A stretch of 18,423 nucleotides of DNA from Bacillota bacterium (GTDB lineage Bacteria > Bacillota_E > Symbiobacteriia > JAMDAP01), in assembly GCA_023484675.1 (NCBI GenBank), contig JAMDAP010000039.1, forward strand, positions 1 through 18,423, in the 5' to 3' direction. The notes under the pieces were generated by a model. That model did no database searches, was not told the origin of the DNA, and saw nothing but the letters and a program-made list of their open reading frames with translations. This document shows, piece after piece, positions 1 through 6,837 of this stretch (positions are counted from its first letter, which is position 1; every line of letters starts with the position of its first letter). Both the position numbers and the translations under genes were made by a program.

Positions 1-1
1 C

Positions 2-127
2 CCGCGGCCTGAGGTCGTCAATGCGCGGCTGAAGGAATTGGAGGGACTGGTGCACGGCCGTCCCTTTTCCCCGGAAGTGGACGAGTTGGTACTGCGTGTG
101 CTTGAGGCCAAACGGGATGCCCTGGCG
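2..127. repeat. 126-bp direct repeat, copy 1
   Basis: Bases 2-127 are identical to 286-411 (offset 284). The match ends at 127/411 (next base g versus c) and at 1/285 (c versus g). Copy 2 lies inside the kinase-like gene in its reading frame. The equivalent frame in copy 1 is frame 2, and it runs across the junction at 127/128 into a different frame from the gene. This copy is therefore an out-of-frame partial duplication. It may be real, or an assembly error at a contig end. Confidence 0.95.
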
Positions 128-135
128 GCGCCGCT

Positions 136-885
136 GTGGCTGCCCTGTCCACCTTCGAGCCCGGCCGCAGGCTACGGCCGGAGGAGCTCACCCCGCGGCA
201 CCTGGCCGCCGTGGGATCGACCCTGGCCCACCTGCATGCCGCTCTGGGCAGGCACCCTGGGCCCATGGCTTCGCCAAAGGTGCCGCCGCGGCCTGAGGTC
301 GTCAATGCGCGGCTGAAGGAATTGGAGGGACTGGTGCACGGCCGTCCCTTTTCCCCGGAAGTGGACGAGTTGGTACTGCGTGTGCTTGAGGCCAAACGGG
401 ATGCCCTGGCGCGCTGGCCCCTGGCTCCCGACATGTACCAGGGCGCGGCCTGGCAGTTCTTGCACCGGGACTACCGCCTGGAGAATCTGCTCTTCGACGA
501 GGGCGGGCAGGTGACCGCTATCCTGGACTTTGACTTCGCTCGCGAGGGGTACCGAGCCTGGGAAGTGATGCGGGCGGCCATGACGGCCACCTGGCTGGGC
601 AGCGGGGCAGCCGGCGAACACGGCATGGGCCTGGAACGGGCCACGCCCCTGATGGAGGCCTATCTGGAACGGCAGCCCATCCCCCGGCCGGAACTGCAGA
701 ACCTTGGTCACTTGTGGCTGGACTATCTGGTGCGGACCTTATGGCCCATGTCCGTTCCCTACGAAAACCCCGGCGCGTATCAGCCAGGGCTTGCCGCCAT
801 CCTGGCGGATCGGGATAGCTACACCCGCTGGCTCAGCCGGAACCTTCCGGAGGTGGAGGCCTGGTTGGTTGGCCTGCTGCACTGA
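136..885 (+). CDS. APH/CotS/homoserine-kinase-like phosphotransferase, 5' part disrupted
   Basis: This is the C-terminal part of a protein-kinase-like small-molecule phosphotransferase (APH family; CotS, YsxE and ThrB2 type). The catalytic loop LHRDYRLENLLF has H110, D112 and N117, and the metal-binding segment ILDFDFA has D131 and D133. Only 249 residues remain readable in this frame, against roughly 320-350 in the family, and the missing part is the N-lobe with the nucleotide-binding lysine. The frame is closed upstream by TGA at 10-12, and the GTG at 136 is only the first available start, with no convincing ribosome site. The native 5' end has been replaced by the 126-bp repeat, so the gene is either broken or misassembled here. 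A strong terminator follows at 920-954. The substrate (homoserine, choline, aminoglycoside or a spore-coat role) cannot be told. Confidence 0.7.
   Translation: MAALSTFEPGRRLRPEELTPRHLAAVGSTLAHLHAALGRHPGPMASPKVPPRPEVVNARLKELEGLVHGRPFSPEVDELVLRVLEAKRDALARWPLAPDMYQGAAWQFLHRDYRLENLLFDEGGQVTAILDFDFAREGYRAWEVMRAAMTATWLGSGAAGEHGMGLERATPLMEAYLERQPIPRPELQNLGHLWLDYLVRTLWPMSVPYENPGAYQPGLAAILADRDSYTRWLSRNLPEVEAWLVGLLH
286..411. repeat. 126-bp direct repeat, copy 2 (in-frame copy)
   Basis: Second copy of the repeat at 2-127. It encodes residues 51-92 of the kinase-like protein in the frame that continues to the catalytic motifs, so it is the native copy. The 158 bp between the copies (128-285) are unique and encode the residues just upstream. 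Confidence 0.95.
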
Positions 886-919
886 GATCGAACCGCCACA
901 AACTGGCCCAACATGAACC

Positions 920-954
920 AAGCCCGCTCCGCAAGCCGCGGAGCGGGCTTTCTT
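920..954 (+). terminator. Rho-independent terminator after the kinase gene
   Basis: A perfect 13-bp stem pairs 920-932 (AAGCCCGCTCCGC) with 938-950 around a 5-nt loop and is followed by TCTT. It ends plus-strand transcription 35 bp after the kinase stop. On the minus strand the same stem lies 56 bp beyond the cydB stop but has a poorer T-tract, so it may work weakly for cydAB too. Confidence 0.85.
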
Positions 955-1005
955 ATAGGTGTGCGTCCTTAAGGACAGCCTGGCGGCGTTGGATGGCCCG
1001 GGTTC

Positions 1006-2016
1006 CTAGTATCCCGCCTCGTTCTCATGCACCTTGCCGGCAAAGACGCGGTAGATGATCACGGTGTAGGCCAGCACCAACGGCACGCCGATCAGGGCTA
1101 TGGTAAGCATCACGGTCAGTGTCAGGCTGGAGGAGGCGGCGTTGTGGATGGTCAGGCTGCGCTGGGCGTCGCCCAGGGCCGGCACCAGGGCGGGGAAGTT
1201 CCCCGTAAACCACAGGCCCACCAGGCCGATGATGCTGGCCGCCGATCCCAGGAAGGCCCCCGAATCCCGGCCCCTGGCCATCTCCAGCCGCGCGTAGACG
1301 ATGCCGGCGACGAGCAGCAGGGCCATCACCAGACCGGTCGCGCTGGAGAGGTTGCGGGAGAACTGCTGCGGCACCATCAAGGCGGTGGTCACGGTGGCCG
1401 CCGCCACCAGGGCGGTGAAGACCCAGTGCATGGCTGAGCGCACCCGGATGGCGCGGGCCTGGAGGCCGCCGCTGGTCTTGACCGCGGTCCAGGCGGCGCC
1501 GTGAGCAATGAACATGGCCAGCCCCACCAGGCCGATCAACAGGGCGTAGGGGTTGAGGAGGGTGAAGAAGGTGCCGGCGTAGACGCCGTTGGCGTCCAGA
1601 GGTACGCCGCGCACCAGGTTGCCCACAGCCACGCCGAAGAGCAGAGACGGCACGGCGCTGCCAAAGAAGAAGGCCAGGTCCCAGACCCGCGCCCATTCCT
1701 CGTCCCGGGCCCGGAACTCCAGGGAGATGGCGCGCAGGATGAGGCCGAAGAGGACCAGCATCAACGCCAGGTAGAAGCCGCTGAAGACCGTAGCGTAGAC
1801 CATTGGGAAGGCGGCGAAGAGCGCGCCGCCCGCGGTCAGCAGCCAGACCTCATTGCCGTCCCAAACCGGCCCGATGGCGTGGCGCAGGGCCTTGCGCTCG
1901 GTCTCGGTCTTGGCGAGGAAGGGGTACAGGGTGCCGACGCCGAGGTCAAACCCGTCCAGCACGGCGTAGCCGGCGAAGAGGACGGCGATGAGCAGGTACC
2001 AGATCACTTGCAGCAT
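1006..2016 (-). CDS. cydB: Cytochrome bd quinol oxidase subunit II
   Basis: CydB partners CydA in the membrane-bound bd oxidase, which reduces oxygen to water with quinol electrons and is typical of low-oxygen respiration or oxygen removal. The 336-residue protein has the family signatures: an N-terminal helix ending in DGFDLGVG (residues 21-28), then GPVWDGNEVWLL, and about eight hydrophobic helices in all. The start is the ATG at 2016, with AGAGGAGGT seven bases upstream; reading further upstream in frame only runs into cydA sequence. The gap to the cydA stop is 13 bp, so the two are one operon. No cydC, cydD or cydX is seen nearby. The TAG stop is followed by a non-coding stretch and the shared terminator region. 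Confidence 0.95.
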   Translation of the reverse strand: MLQVIWYLLIAVLFAGYAVLDGFDLGVGTLYPFLAKTETERKALRHAIGPVWDGNEVWLLTAGGALFAAFPMVYATVFSGFYLALMLVLFGLILRAISLEFRARDEEWARVWDLAFFFGSAVPSLLFGVAVGNLVRGVPLDANGVYAGTFFTLLNPYALLIGLVGLAMFIAHGAAWTAVKTSGGLQARAIRVRSAMHWVFTALVAAATVTTALMVPQQFSRNLSSATGLVMALLLVAGIVYARLEMARGRDSGAFLGSAASIIGLVGLWFTGNFPALVPALGDAQRSLTIHNAASSSLTLTVMLTIALIGVPLVLAYTVIIYRVFAGKVHENEAGY

Positions 2017-2029
2017 GGTCAGACCTCCT

Positions 2030-3382
2030 CTAGCTCGCCGCTTGGGCGATTCCGGCCTCGCCGGTGATGATGTCAGCAGAGAGCGCAGGGCCCTTGCGGA
2101 TGATGCCGAGGGCGATGCGTAGCCAGCCCACGAAGAGCAGGCCGTAGAGAGCAACGAATACGGCCAGCGTTGTCGCTACATGGCTTGCCGGCACCACGGC
2201 GGACACAGCGTCCACGGTGCGCAACTGGCCGTAGACGATCCACGGCTGGCGGCCCACCTCGGCCGCCATCCAGCCGACCTGGCTGGCCAGGATGGGCAGT
2301 GGGATCGAGTAAAGCAGGGCTTTCAGCACCCACCTGGTGCTCTCCAGCTTGCGGCGCCAGAGCAGGTAAAGGCTGAACGCAGCCAGCCCGACGAAGTAAA
2401 GGCCCAGCAAGATCATCAGGTGGTAGCTCTGGAAGGTGAGCTGCAGCGGTGGCCGGTCGCCGGGTGCGAACTGGTCGAGGCCCGTGACCCGGCCGTTGGG
2501 GTCCAGGGTCAGAAGCAGGCTGAGCAGGTAGGGCACCTTGATGCCGCGGACCGTCTGGTTCTTTTCGTCCACCCAGCCGATGAGCGCCATGGGGGCGCCG
2601 TTTTCGGTCTTGAAGATGCCCTCGAAGGCGGCCATCTTGGCAGGCTGCGTCTGCCCCACCTGGATGGCGCTCCAGTGGCCGAGGAGGGGCATGGCCAGAG
2701 ATGCCGCGAGAGCCAGGGCCAGCCCGCCGGCGATGGCCCGGCGGGCGAAGGCGATGTGCCTCCCCTGCAGCAGGTAGTAGGCGGCGATGCCGGCGGCCAC
2801 GAAGCCGCCGGCCACCCAGGTGGCCACGACGGCGTGGGTGTAGCGGGGTAGCGTGGATGGATTCAGGGCAGCCGCGAAGAAATCAGTGAGCACGGCCCGG
2901 CCGTCCACCACCTTGAAGCCTGCCGGGGTCTGCTGCCAGGAGTTGGCAATGATGATCCAGAGGGCGGAAAGGTGGGCTCCGATGAAGACCAGCCAGGACG
3001 AGACGTAGTAGAATCGTTTCGAGACGCGCTCGCGCCCGAAGAGGAGGACGCCCAGGAAGGTCGACTCCAGGAAGAACGCAAACAGGCCCTCGGCCGCCAG
3101 GGGGGCGCCGAAGATGTCGCCCACGAACCGCGAGTAGTTGGCCCAGTTGGTGCCAAAGGCGAACTCCATGGTGATGCCGGTCGCCACGCCGATGGCGAAG
3201 GTGGTGGTGAAGAGCTTGGTCCAGAAGGCCGCCGCAGCCTTGTCCACCTCCAGCCCGGACTTGTAGTAGCGACGCTCGGTGAGCATGACTACCAGCGACA
3301 GGCCGAGGCTCAAAGGGACGAAAAGGTAGTGATAGCCGACGGTAAAGGCGAACTGGATGCGGGAAAGCAGGACGGTGTCCAT
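2030..3382 (-). CDS. cydA: Cytochrome bd quinol oxidase subunit I
   Basis: CydA carries the three hemes and the quinol site of bd oxidase. At 450 residues it fits the short-Q-loop class of Gram-positive enzymes (E. coli, about 520). Visible conserved elements are His18 in VGYHYLF (the heme b595 ligand position), EGLFAFFLEST with the two proton-channel acidic residues, the heme b558 His in YTHAVVATWVAGG, QPAKMAAFEG with the quinol-site Lys and Glu, and GRQPWIVYGQLRT near the C-terminus. The start is the ATG at 3382, with GGAGGA nine bases upstream; an in-frame TTG at 3403 lies upstream of that site and is unlikely. The gene is first in the cydAB operon and divergent from the PerR-like gene, so control by redox or peroxide is plausible but not shown. 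Confidence 0.96.
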   Translation of the reverse strand: MDTVLLSRIQFAFTVGYHYLFVPLSLGLSLVVMLTERRYYKSGLEVDKAAAAFWTKLFTTTFAIGVATGITMEFAFGTNWANYSRFVGDIFGAPLAAEGLFAFFLESTFLGVLLFGRERVSKRFYYVSSWLVFIGAHLSALWIIIANSWQQTPAGFKVVDGRAVLTDFFAAALNPSTLPRYTHAVVATWVAGGFVAAGIAAYYLLQGRHIAFARRAIAGGLALALAASLAMPLLGHWSAIQVGQTQPAKMAAFEGIFKTENGAPMALIGWVDEKNQTVRGIKVPYLLSLLLTLDPNGRVTGLDQFAPGDRPPLQLTFQSYHLMILLGLYFVGLAAFSLYLLWRRKLESTRWVLKALLYSIPLPILASQVGWMAAEVGRQPWIVYGQLRTVDAVSAVVPASHVATTLAVFVALYGLLFVGWLRIALGIIRKGPALSADIITGEAGIAQAAS

Positions 3383-3469
3383 GGCGGGGGATTCCTCCTC
3401 CAAGGTTGGACTTAATATAAGATAAGATTGCTTCTAAGAACTAGTTTCCGGTATTTTGTCGGGTTTTCC

Positions 3470-3489
3470 AATAGCCCTTTTGGGCTATT
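3470..3489. promoter_or_regulatory. 20-bp palindrome between cydA and perR-like gene
   Basis: AATAGCCC (3470-3477) and GGGCTATT (3482-3489) form a perfect 8-bp inverted repeat around TTTT. It lies between two divergent genes, so no upstream transcript needs terminating here, and an operator or leader hairpin is more likely. It does not match the Rex or Per box consensus that I know. A weak minus-strand -10 for cydA (TATATT, 3419-3414) lies downstream of it, without a good -35. Confidence 0.45.
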
Positions 3490-3498
3490 TCATGGCTC

Positions 3499-3528
3499 TT
3501 GACGCATTGTAGTCGCGTTGGCTACAGT
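3499..3528 (+). promoter_or_regulatory. Sigma-A-like promoter with overlapping inverted repeat, upstream of perR-like gene
   Basis: A -35 TTGACG (3499-3504) and a -10 TACAGT (3523-3528) are separated by 18 bp and point toward the PerR-like gene. The spacer holds an inverted repeat, ATTGTAG (3506-3512) and CTACAGT (3522-3528), with TGTAG/CTACA perfect and a 9-bp gap. The right arm covers the -10, as expected for a repressor site. The expected leader is about 95 nt. Confidence 0.5.
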
Positions 3529-3629
3529 TAGAATAGAATTTAGAGGCATTCTTTGCTTGGAGCGGGTCTAAGGAGAGGCTGGCAGCGGGCCGCCGCGGCA
3601 CTCCGAAAGCCTGAAGGGGATGAACAACC

Positions 3630-4106
3630 TTGTCACGCCGGCAACTGAACCGGACGCATCACACAGTGTCCCGCCCCGTGCAGGACGTGCGCGAGCTCTT
3701 CGCGGCCAAGGGGATTCGGACCACGGCCCAGCGCCTGGCGGTCTACCAGTACCTTGTGGAGCACCCCATTCACCCCACCGCTGCCACGATCTTCGCGGGT
3801 CTCAATCCCCGCTACCCAACCATGAGCCGCGCCACCGTCTACAACGCCCTGGAAGTGCTCACCAGGAAGGGGCTGGTTCAGCAATTGGATCTGGGTGAGG
3901 GCGTCAACCGTTACGACGGCAACCCCGATTTCCACGTACACGTGATCTGCCGGGCGTGCGGCCAGGTGGAGGACGTGGAGGGAGACGGCGCCCTGACCGA
4001 CCTGGAGCGGCGTGTGGCCCAGCGCCTGGGCTTCAGCGTCGAGGAACGGCGGTTCGAACTCTTCGGGCTGTGCCGTCGCTGCGCCGCCGCCAAAAGGCCG
4101 CGTTAG
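3630..4106 (+). CDS. perR: Fur-family regulator, PerR-like peroxide sensor
   Basis: Fur-family metal-dependent repressors have an N-terminal winged helix and a C-terminal metal-binding dimer domain. This 158-residue protein shows HPTAATIFAGL and MSRATVYNALEVL in the DNA-binding part. The metal set agrees with B. subtilis PerR: H48, D96, H102, H104 and D115 align with H37, D85, H91, H93 and D104, where iron-catalysed histidine oxidation senses peroxide. The structural zinc pairs are C107/C110 and C148/C151. The Asp at 96 favours PerR over Fur. The start is a TTG at 3630 with AAGGGGA nine bases upstream; nearby GTG codons lack a ribosome site. It is divergent from cydAB. Zur or Fur function remains possible; the symbol rests on residue pattern only. 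Confidence 0.88.
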   Translation: MSRRQLNRTHHTVSRPVQDVRELFAAKGIRTTAQRLAVYQYLVEHPIHPTAATIFAGLNPRYPTMSRATVYNALEVLTRKGLVQQLDLGEGVNRYDGNPDFHVHVICRACGQVEDVEGDGALTDLERRVAQRLGFSVEERRFELFGLCRRCAAAKRPR

Positions 4107-4109
4107 GCA

Positions 4110-4404
4110 TCACTCCTTGACATTGGACGGCTCAACGTCGACTGTAAACACCGGCCGCCACCCTGCCAGCACCATGCCGGTCGCAGCCATTACGGCACCG
4201 CCGATGGCCAACGGGTACGTGGCCGGCCACTCTGCCGCCACGGACCCCAGTCCTACTCCCACCAAAGACCCGAGAGTAAACGTCAACAGGCGGAGGGATG
4301 AAACCCGCCCGTACAGTTCCGCCGGCACCGTTTTCTGGACCGCCGATTCCAGGACCAGCACGGTTGCTTCGAAGGAGTTGGGCATACTCTCCCACGACGG
4401 ACAT
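4110..4404 (-). pseudogene. MFS transporter remnant with internal deletion
   Basis: Two reading frames each hold one end of a major facilitator (EntS-like) protein. From the ATG at 4404 one frame reads MSVVGEYAQLLRSNR, a typical N-terminus of such transporters. From about 4360 another frame reads VLVLESAVQKTVPAELYGRV and goes on through two or three hydrophobic segments to a TGA at 4110, the usual C-terminal helices 10-12. The frames meet at the same point, as expected if some 300 codons were lost in a frameshifting deletion. A full transporter would be about 400 residues; only about 100 remain. Its end lies 3 bp from the convergent PerR-like gene. A short functional protein (91 aa from the ATG at 4385) is possible but unlikely. 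Confidence 0.65.
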
Positions 4405-4494
4405 CCCTCCCGTTTCGCTGGTTCCTCAGGCTGCCCACGTAGCGGCCGGGGGAAGCTCCTTCAGTATAGGTGGAAGAAGCAGGAAGAAACAGGC

Positions 4495-4523
4495 TTATCG
4501 TGCCCCCGCCCGCCTGGTATAAT
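4495..4523 (+). promoter_or_regulatory. Promoter upstream of the M42 peptidase gene
   Basis: A perfect -10 TATAAT (4518-4523) lies 17 bp after a weak -35 TTATCG (4495-4500). Transcription would start near 4530, at the edge of the CCCACG repeat, giving a leader of about 160 nt to the peptidase start. Confidence 0.5.
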
Positions 4524-4534
4524 GGAGCTAGAGA

Positions 4535-4570
4535 CCCACGCCCACGCCCACGCCCGCGGCCACGCCCACG
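4535..4570 (+). repeat. CCCACG hexamer repeat
   Basis: Three exact CCCACG units (4535-4552) are followed by degenerate units CCCGCG, GCCACG and CCCACG. The tract lies just downstream of the TATAAT box, and its right half is in the hairpin at 4552-4584. In one frame it reads as an Arg-Pro run, but this is upstream of the real gene start. Confidence 0.75.
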
Positions 4571-4588
4571 GCCAAGCCGCGGGCTTTT
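4552..4588 (+). terminator. Terminator-like hairpin in the leader of the M42 gene
   Basis: GCCCGCGGC (4552-4560) pairs with GCCGCGGGC (4576-4584) in a 9-bp stem with a 15-nt loop, followed by TTTT. It sits about 25 nt after the expected start site and about 105 nt before the peptidase start, so it could be an attenuator or end a very short transcript. The T-run is only four bases long. Confidence 0.45.
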
Positions 4589-4691
4589 GCATGTGCCAGG
4601 GCTTCCCATGATTCCTTCGGCTCTGGCAGGATATTCCGCGGCCAAACGAGAACAGTTCTTGATGTGTGTTGTTTTACGAGGAGGGGACATA

Positions 4692-5765
4692 TTGGACAAG
4701 AATCTGCAACTGTACCAGGAACTGACCGAGGCTCCCGGCGTTCCGGGCCAGGAGGACGAGGTCAGGAAGATCATGCGCCGCTACCTTGAGCCCCACGGCA
4801 AGATCGCGGAGGATAACCTCGGCAGCATTTTCGTGGAAAAGATCGGCCAGGCCGGCGGTCCTCGGATCATGATTGCCGGGCATATGGACGAAGTGGGCTT
4901 CATGGTGACCCGCATCACCGACGAGGGTTTCATCAAGTTCACGACCCTCGGTGGCTGGTGGGAGCAGGTCATGCTCGCCCAGCGGGTGACCGTTCACACG
5001 CGCCAGGGCGTGCTCACCGGTGTGGTGGGCAGCAAGCCGCCGCACCTGCTGTCGGCGGAAGAGCGCAAGAAGCCGGCGGATAAGAAGGAGATGTTCATCG
5101 ACATCGGCGCCACCAGCAAGGAGCAGGCGGAGAAGGTCGGGGTGCGGCCGGGCGACGCCGTTGTGCCCATTTGCCCCTTCACCCCGCTGGTGGACCCGAA
5201 GCTGATGCTGGCCAAGGCCTGGGACAACCGCGCCGGCTGCGCCGTCGCCGTCCAGGTGCTGGACCTGCTTAAGGGCGAGAAGCATCCGAACGTACTCTAC
5301 AGCGGCGGCACAGTGCAGGAGGAAGTGGGCCTGCGCGGCGCCCAGACCAGCTCCTGGCTGGTGGAGCCGGACATCGCCTTCGCTCTGGATGTGGGCATTG
5401 CCGGCGACACCCCCGGGGTTAAGACGGACGAAGCCATGTCGAAGATGGGCAAGGGCCCGGCCATCTCCATCTACGACGCCGGCCATGTGCCGCATCGAGA
5501 CCTCCGCGACTACGTCTGCGAGATCGCCGACGCCGAGGGCATCCCCTACCAGTTCGACTACATCACCGGTGGGGCGACCGATGCCGGCCGCATCCACCTC
5601 TGGAACAAGGGCGTCCCCGCCCTGAACATCGCCATCCCGGCTCGCTACATCCACAGCGCCGCGTCCATCATCCACCGCGACGACCTGGAAAACGCCTCCA
5701 AGCTTATCTCCGCCGTGGTCAAAAAGCTGGACACCGCGGCCCTGCGCAAAATCCGCGGCCACTAG
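4692..5765 (+). CDS. M42-family metallo-aminopeptidase
   Basis: M42 peptidases are cytoplasmic two-metal aminopeptidases that form large tetrahedral complexes and trim peptides; they are often misnamed endoglucanase or cellulase M. The 357-residue length is typical. Metal ligand positions are all visible: H64 in AGHMDEVGF, D178 in AWDNRAG, the E210-E211 pair in TVQEEVGLRGA, D233 in ALDVGIAGDTPG, and H321 in RYIHSAAS. D66 is the usual activating residue after the first His. The start is the TTG at 4692, right after GAGGAGGGG; the open frame extends upstream to 4470 only through the Arg-Pro repeat tract and is not coding. It is preceded by its own promoter and leader hairpin and followed by a hairpin at 5817-5845. 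The substrate preference cannot be read from sequence. Confidence 0.93.
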   Translation: MDKNLQLYQELTEAPGVPGQEDEVRKIMRRYLEPHGKIAEDNLGSIFVEKIGQAGGPRIMIAGHMDEVGFMVTRITDEGFIKFTTLGGWWEQVMLAQRVTVHTRQGVLTGVVGSKPPHLLSAEERKKPADKKEMFIDIGATSKEQAEKVGVRPGDAVVPICPFTPLVDPKLMLAKAWDNRAGCAVAVQVLDLLKGEKHPNVLYSGGTVQEEVGLRGAQTSSWLVEPDIAFALDVGIAGDTPGVKTDEAMSKMGKGPAISIYDAGHVPHRDLRDYVCEIADAEGIPYQFDYITGGATDAGRIHLWNKGVPALNIAIPARYIHSAASIIHRDDLENASKLISAVVKKLDTAALRKIRGH

Positions 5766-5816
5766 ACAAGGCGCAGCTTTCCCGGACTGCCGTGGCCCAC
5801 CTGGCGCGGCCAAGGA

Positions 5817-5845
5817 AGAAGCCCCACTCCGGAGGTGGGGCTTCT
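5817..5845. terminator. Hairpin after the M42 gene, weak terminator
   Basis: AGAAGCCCCAC (5817-5827) pairs perfectly with GTGGGGCTTCT (5835-5845), leaving a 7-nt loop. There is no clear T-tract on the plus strand; on the minus strand the stem ends in TTCTTCC. It lies about 50 bp after the peptidase stop and 90 bp before the acetyltransferase gene, so it probably separates two transcripts. Confidence 0.55.
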
Positions 5846-5936
5846 CGGATGCTGCCATAGTCATGACAGGCGGGGCTGTTGCCGTTGCCTTCTCCCAAGC
5901 AGGGGCACAGTCTGTACGATGAAGAGGTGGTATTCA

Positions 5937-6821
5937 GTGGGAGAGGTGTTGTACCGCGCTGCCAGGCCGGAGGACTTGCCGGAGGCGGTCCGTGTCTACG
6001 TGACAACGCGTTACCACATGCTGGTGCGCAACAACCTGGGGGTGCCCCAGGAAGACCCGGCCGTGGCCCAGGCAGGGTTCCAGCACGTCCTGGACACCGG
6101 CATCTTTGACGTGGCCGAAGTGGATGGACGCCTTTCCGCCGTTTGTCACGCCGTGGTCCGGGACGGCATTTGGTTCTTATCCGGCTTCTGGGTATTGCCG
6201 GAGCTGCAGAAGCAAAAGATCGGGGGGCCGCTCCTTCGCCGGGTGTGGGCGATGGGCGAAGCCCAGGCGGCGAAGGTCTTCTGCGTCTGGTCCTCGGTGG
6301 ATGCCACGGCCATGGCGACCTACATGAAGCTGGGGATGTTGCCCGGCACGCAGCTCCTCAAATTCAGCGGCGACGGCAGCCGCCTCGCCCTTCCGGAGGT
6401 TCCCCAAGGGAACGAAATGCGCCCCCTTGAGCCAGCGGATGCGATGCCCATCGACCAGGAAGTGCGGGCCACGGCCCGAGAGGAGGACCACAAATTCTGG
6501 GCGGGCCAGCCCTTCCGGCACGGGCGCCTGGTGTTGCACCACGGCAGGCCCTGCGGCTACTACTACGTCCTGGACTCCGGCGAGGTCGCCCCTGCCGCCT
6601 GGGTGGACTCGGCCGACGGCGAAGCCGTGCTGACCCTGGCCTGCCGGGACGCGCTGGAACGCTCGGGGAAGGCGTCGCTCAAGTTTGTGGGGTCGAACCA
6701 TCAGGCCATTCGATTCGCGCTTGCCAGCGGGTTTCAGTTGGGCGGGTATTCACACTTCCTGACGACGGGGCCGTTCGGAAAGCTAGAGCAGTACGTGGTG
6801 TCCGGGCCGCTTCTGTTCTGA
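5937..6821 (+). CDS. GNAT acetyltransferase, two tandem domains
   Basis: GNAT enzymes move an acyl group from acyl-CoA to an amine. The first domain (about residues 4-140) opens with YRAARPEDLPEAVRVY and has the acetyl-CoA-binding segment VLPELQKQKIGGPLLRRV (P88, I95-G96-G97), followed by CVWSSVDATAMATYMKLG. The second half (about 165-294) has a weaker GNAT-like pattern ending in AIRFALASGFQLGGYSHFL, which suggests a duplicated fold with a degenerate CoA site. The start chosen is the GTG at 5937, six bases after AGAGGTGG; an in-frame ATG at 5919 adds six residues but lacks a ribosome site. It converges on the stressosome operon with only 16 bp between. The substrate is unknown. Confidence 0.82.
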   Translation: MGEVLYRAARPEDLPEAVRVYVTTRYHMLVRNNLGVPQEDPAVAQAGFQHVLDTGIFDVAEVDGRLSAVCHAVVRDGIWFLSGFWVLPELQKQKIGGPLLRRVWAMGEAQAAKVFCVWSSVDATAMATYMKLGMLPGTQLLKFSGDGSRLALPEVPQGNEMRPLEPADAMPIDQEVRATAREEDHKFWAGQPFRHGRLVLHHGRPCGYYYVLDSGEVAPAAWVDSADGEAVLTLACRDALERSGKASLKFVGSNHQAIRFALASGFQLGGYSHFLTTGPFGKLEQYVVSGPLLF

Positions 6822-6837
6822 CGGCTCATAGCCGTGT

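Noticed and set aside
965..976. A perfect 12-bp palindrome, GTCCTTAAGGAC, between the terminator and the cydB stop
   Set aside because: Too short to assign a role, and no promoter or gene start is near it.
4535..4570. The CCCACG repeats as a CRISPR array
   Set aside because: Six-base units without spacers; no cas genes nearby.
4470..4691. An N-terminal extension of the M42 peptidase with an Arg-Pro repeat
   Set aside because: The tract covers a promoter, hexamer repeat and hairpin, and a strong ribosome site precedes the TTG at 4692, which gives the normal family length.
4674..5864. A 396-codon minus-strand open frame opposite the M42 gene
   Set aside because: Antisense shadow; the plus strand holds the full set of M42 metal ligands.
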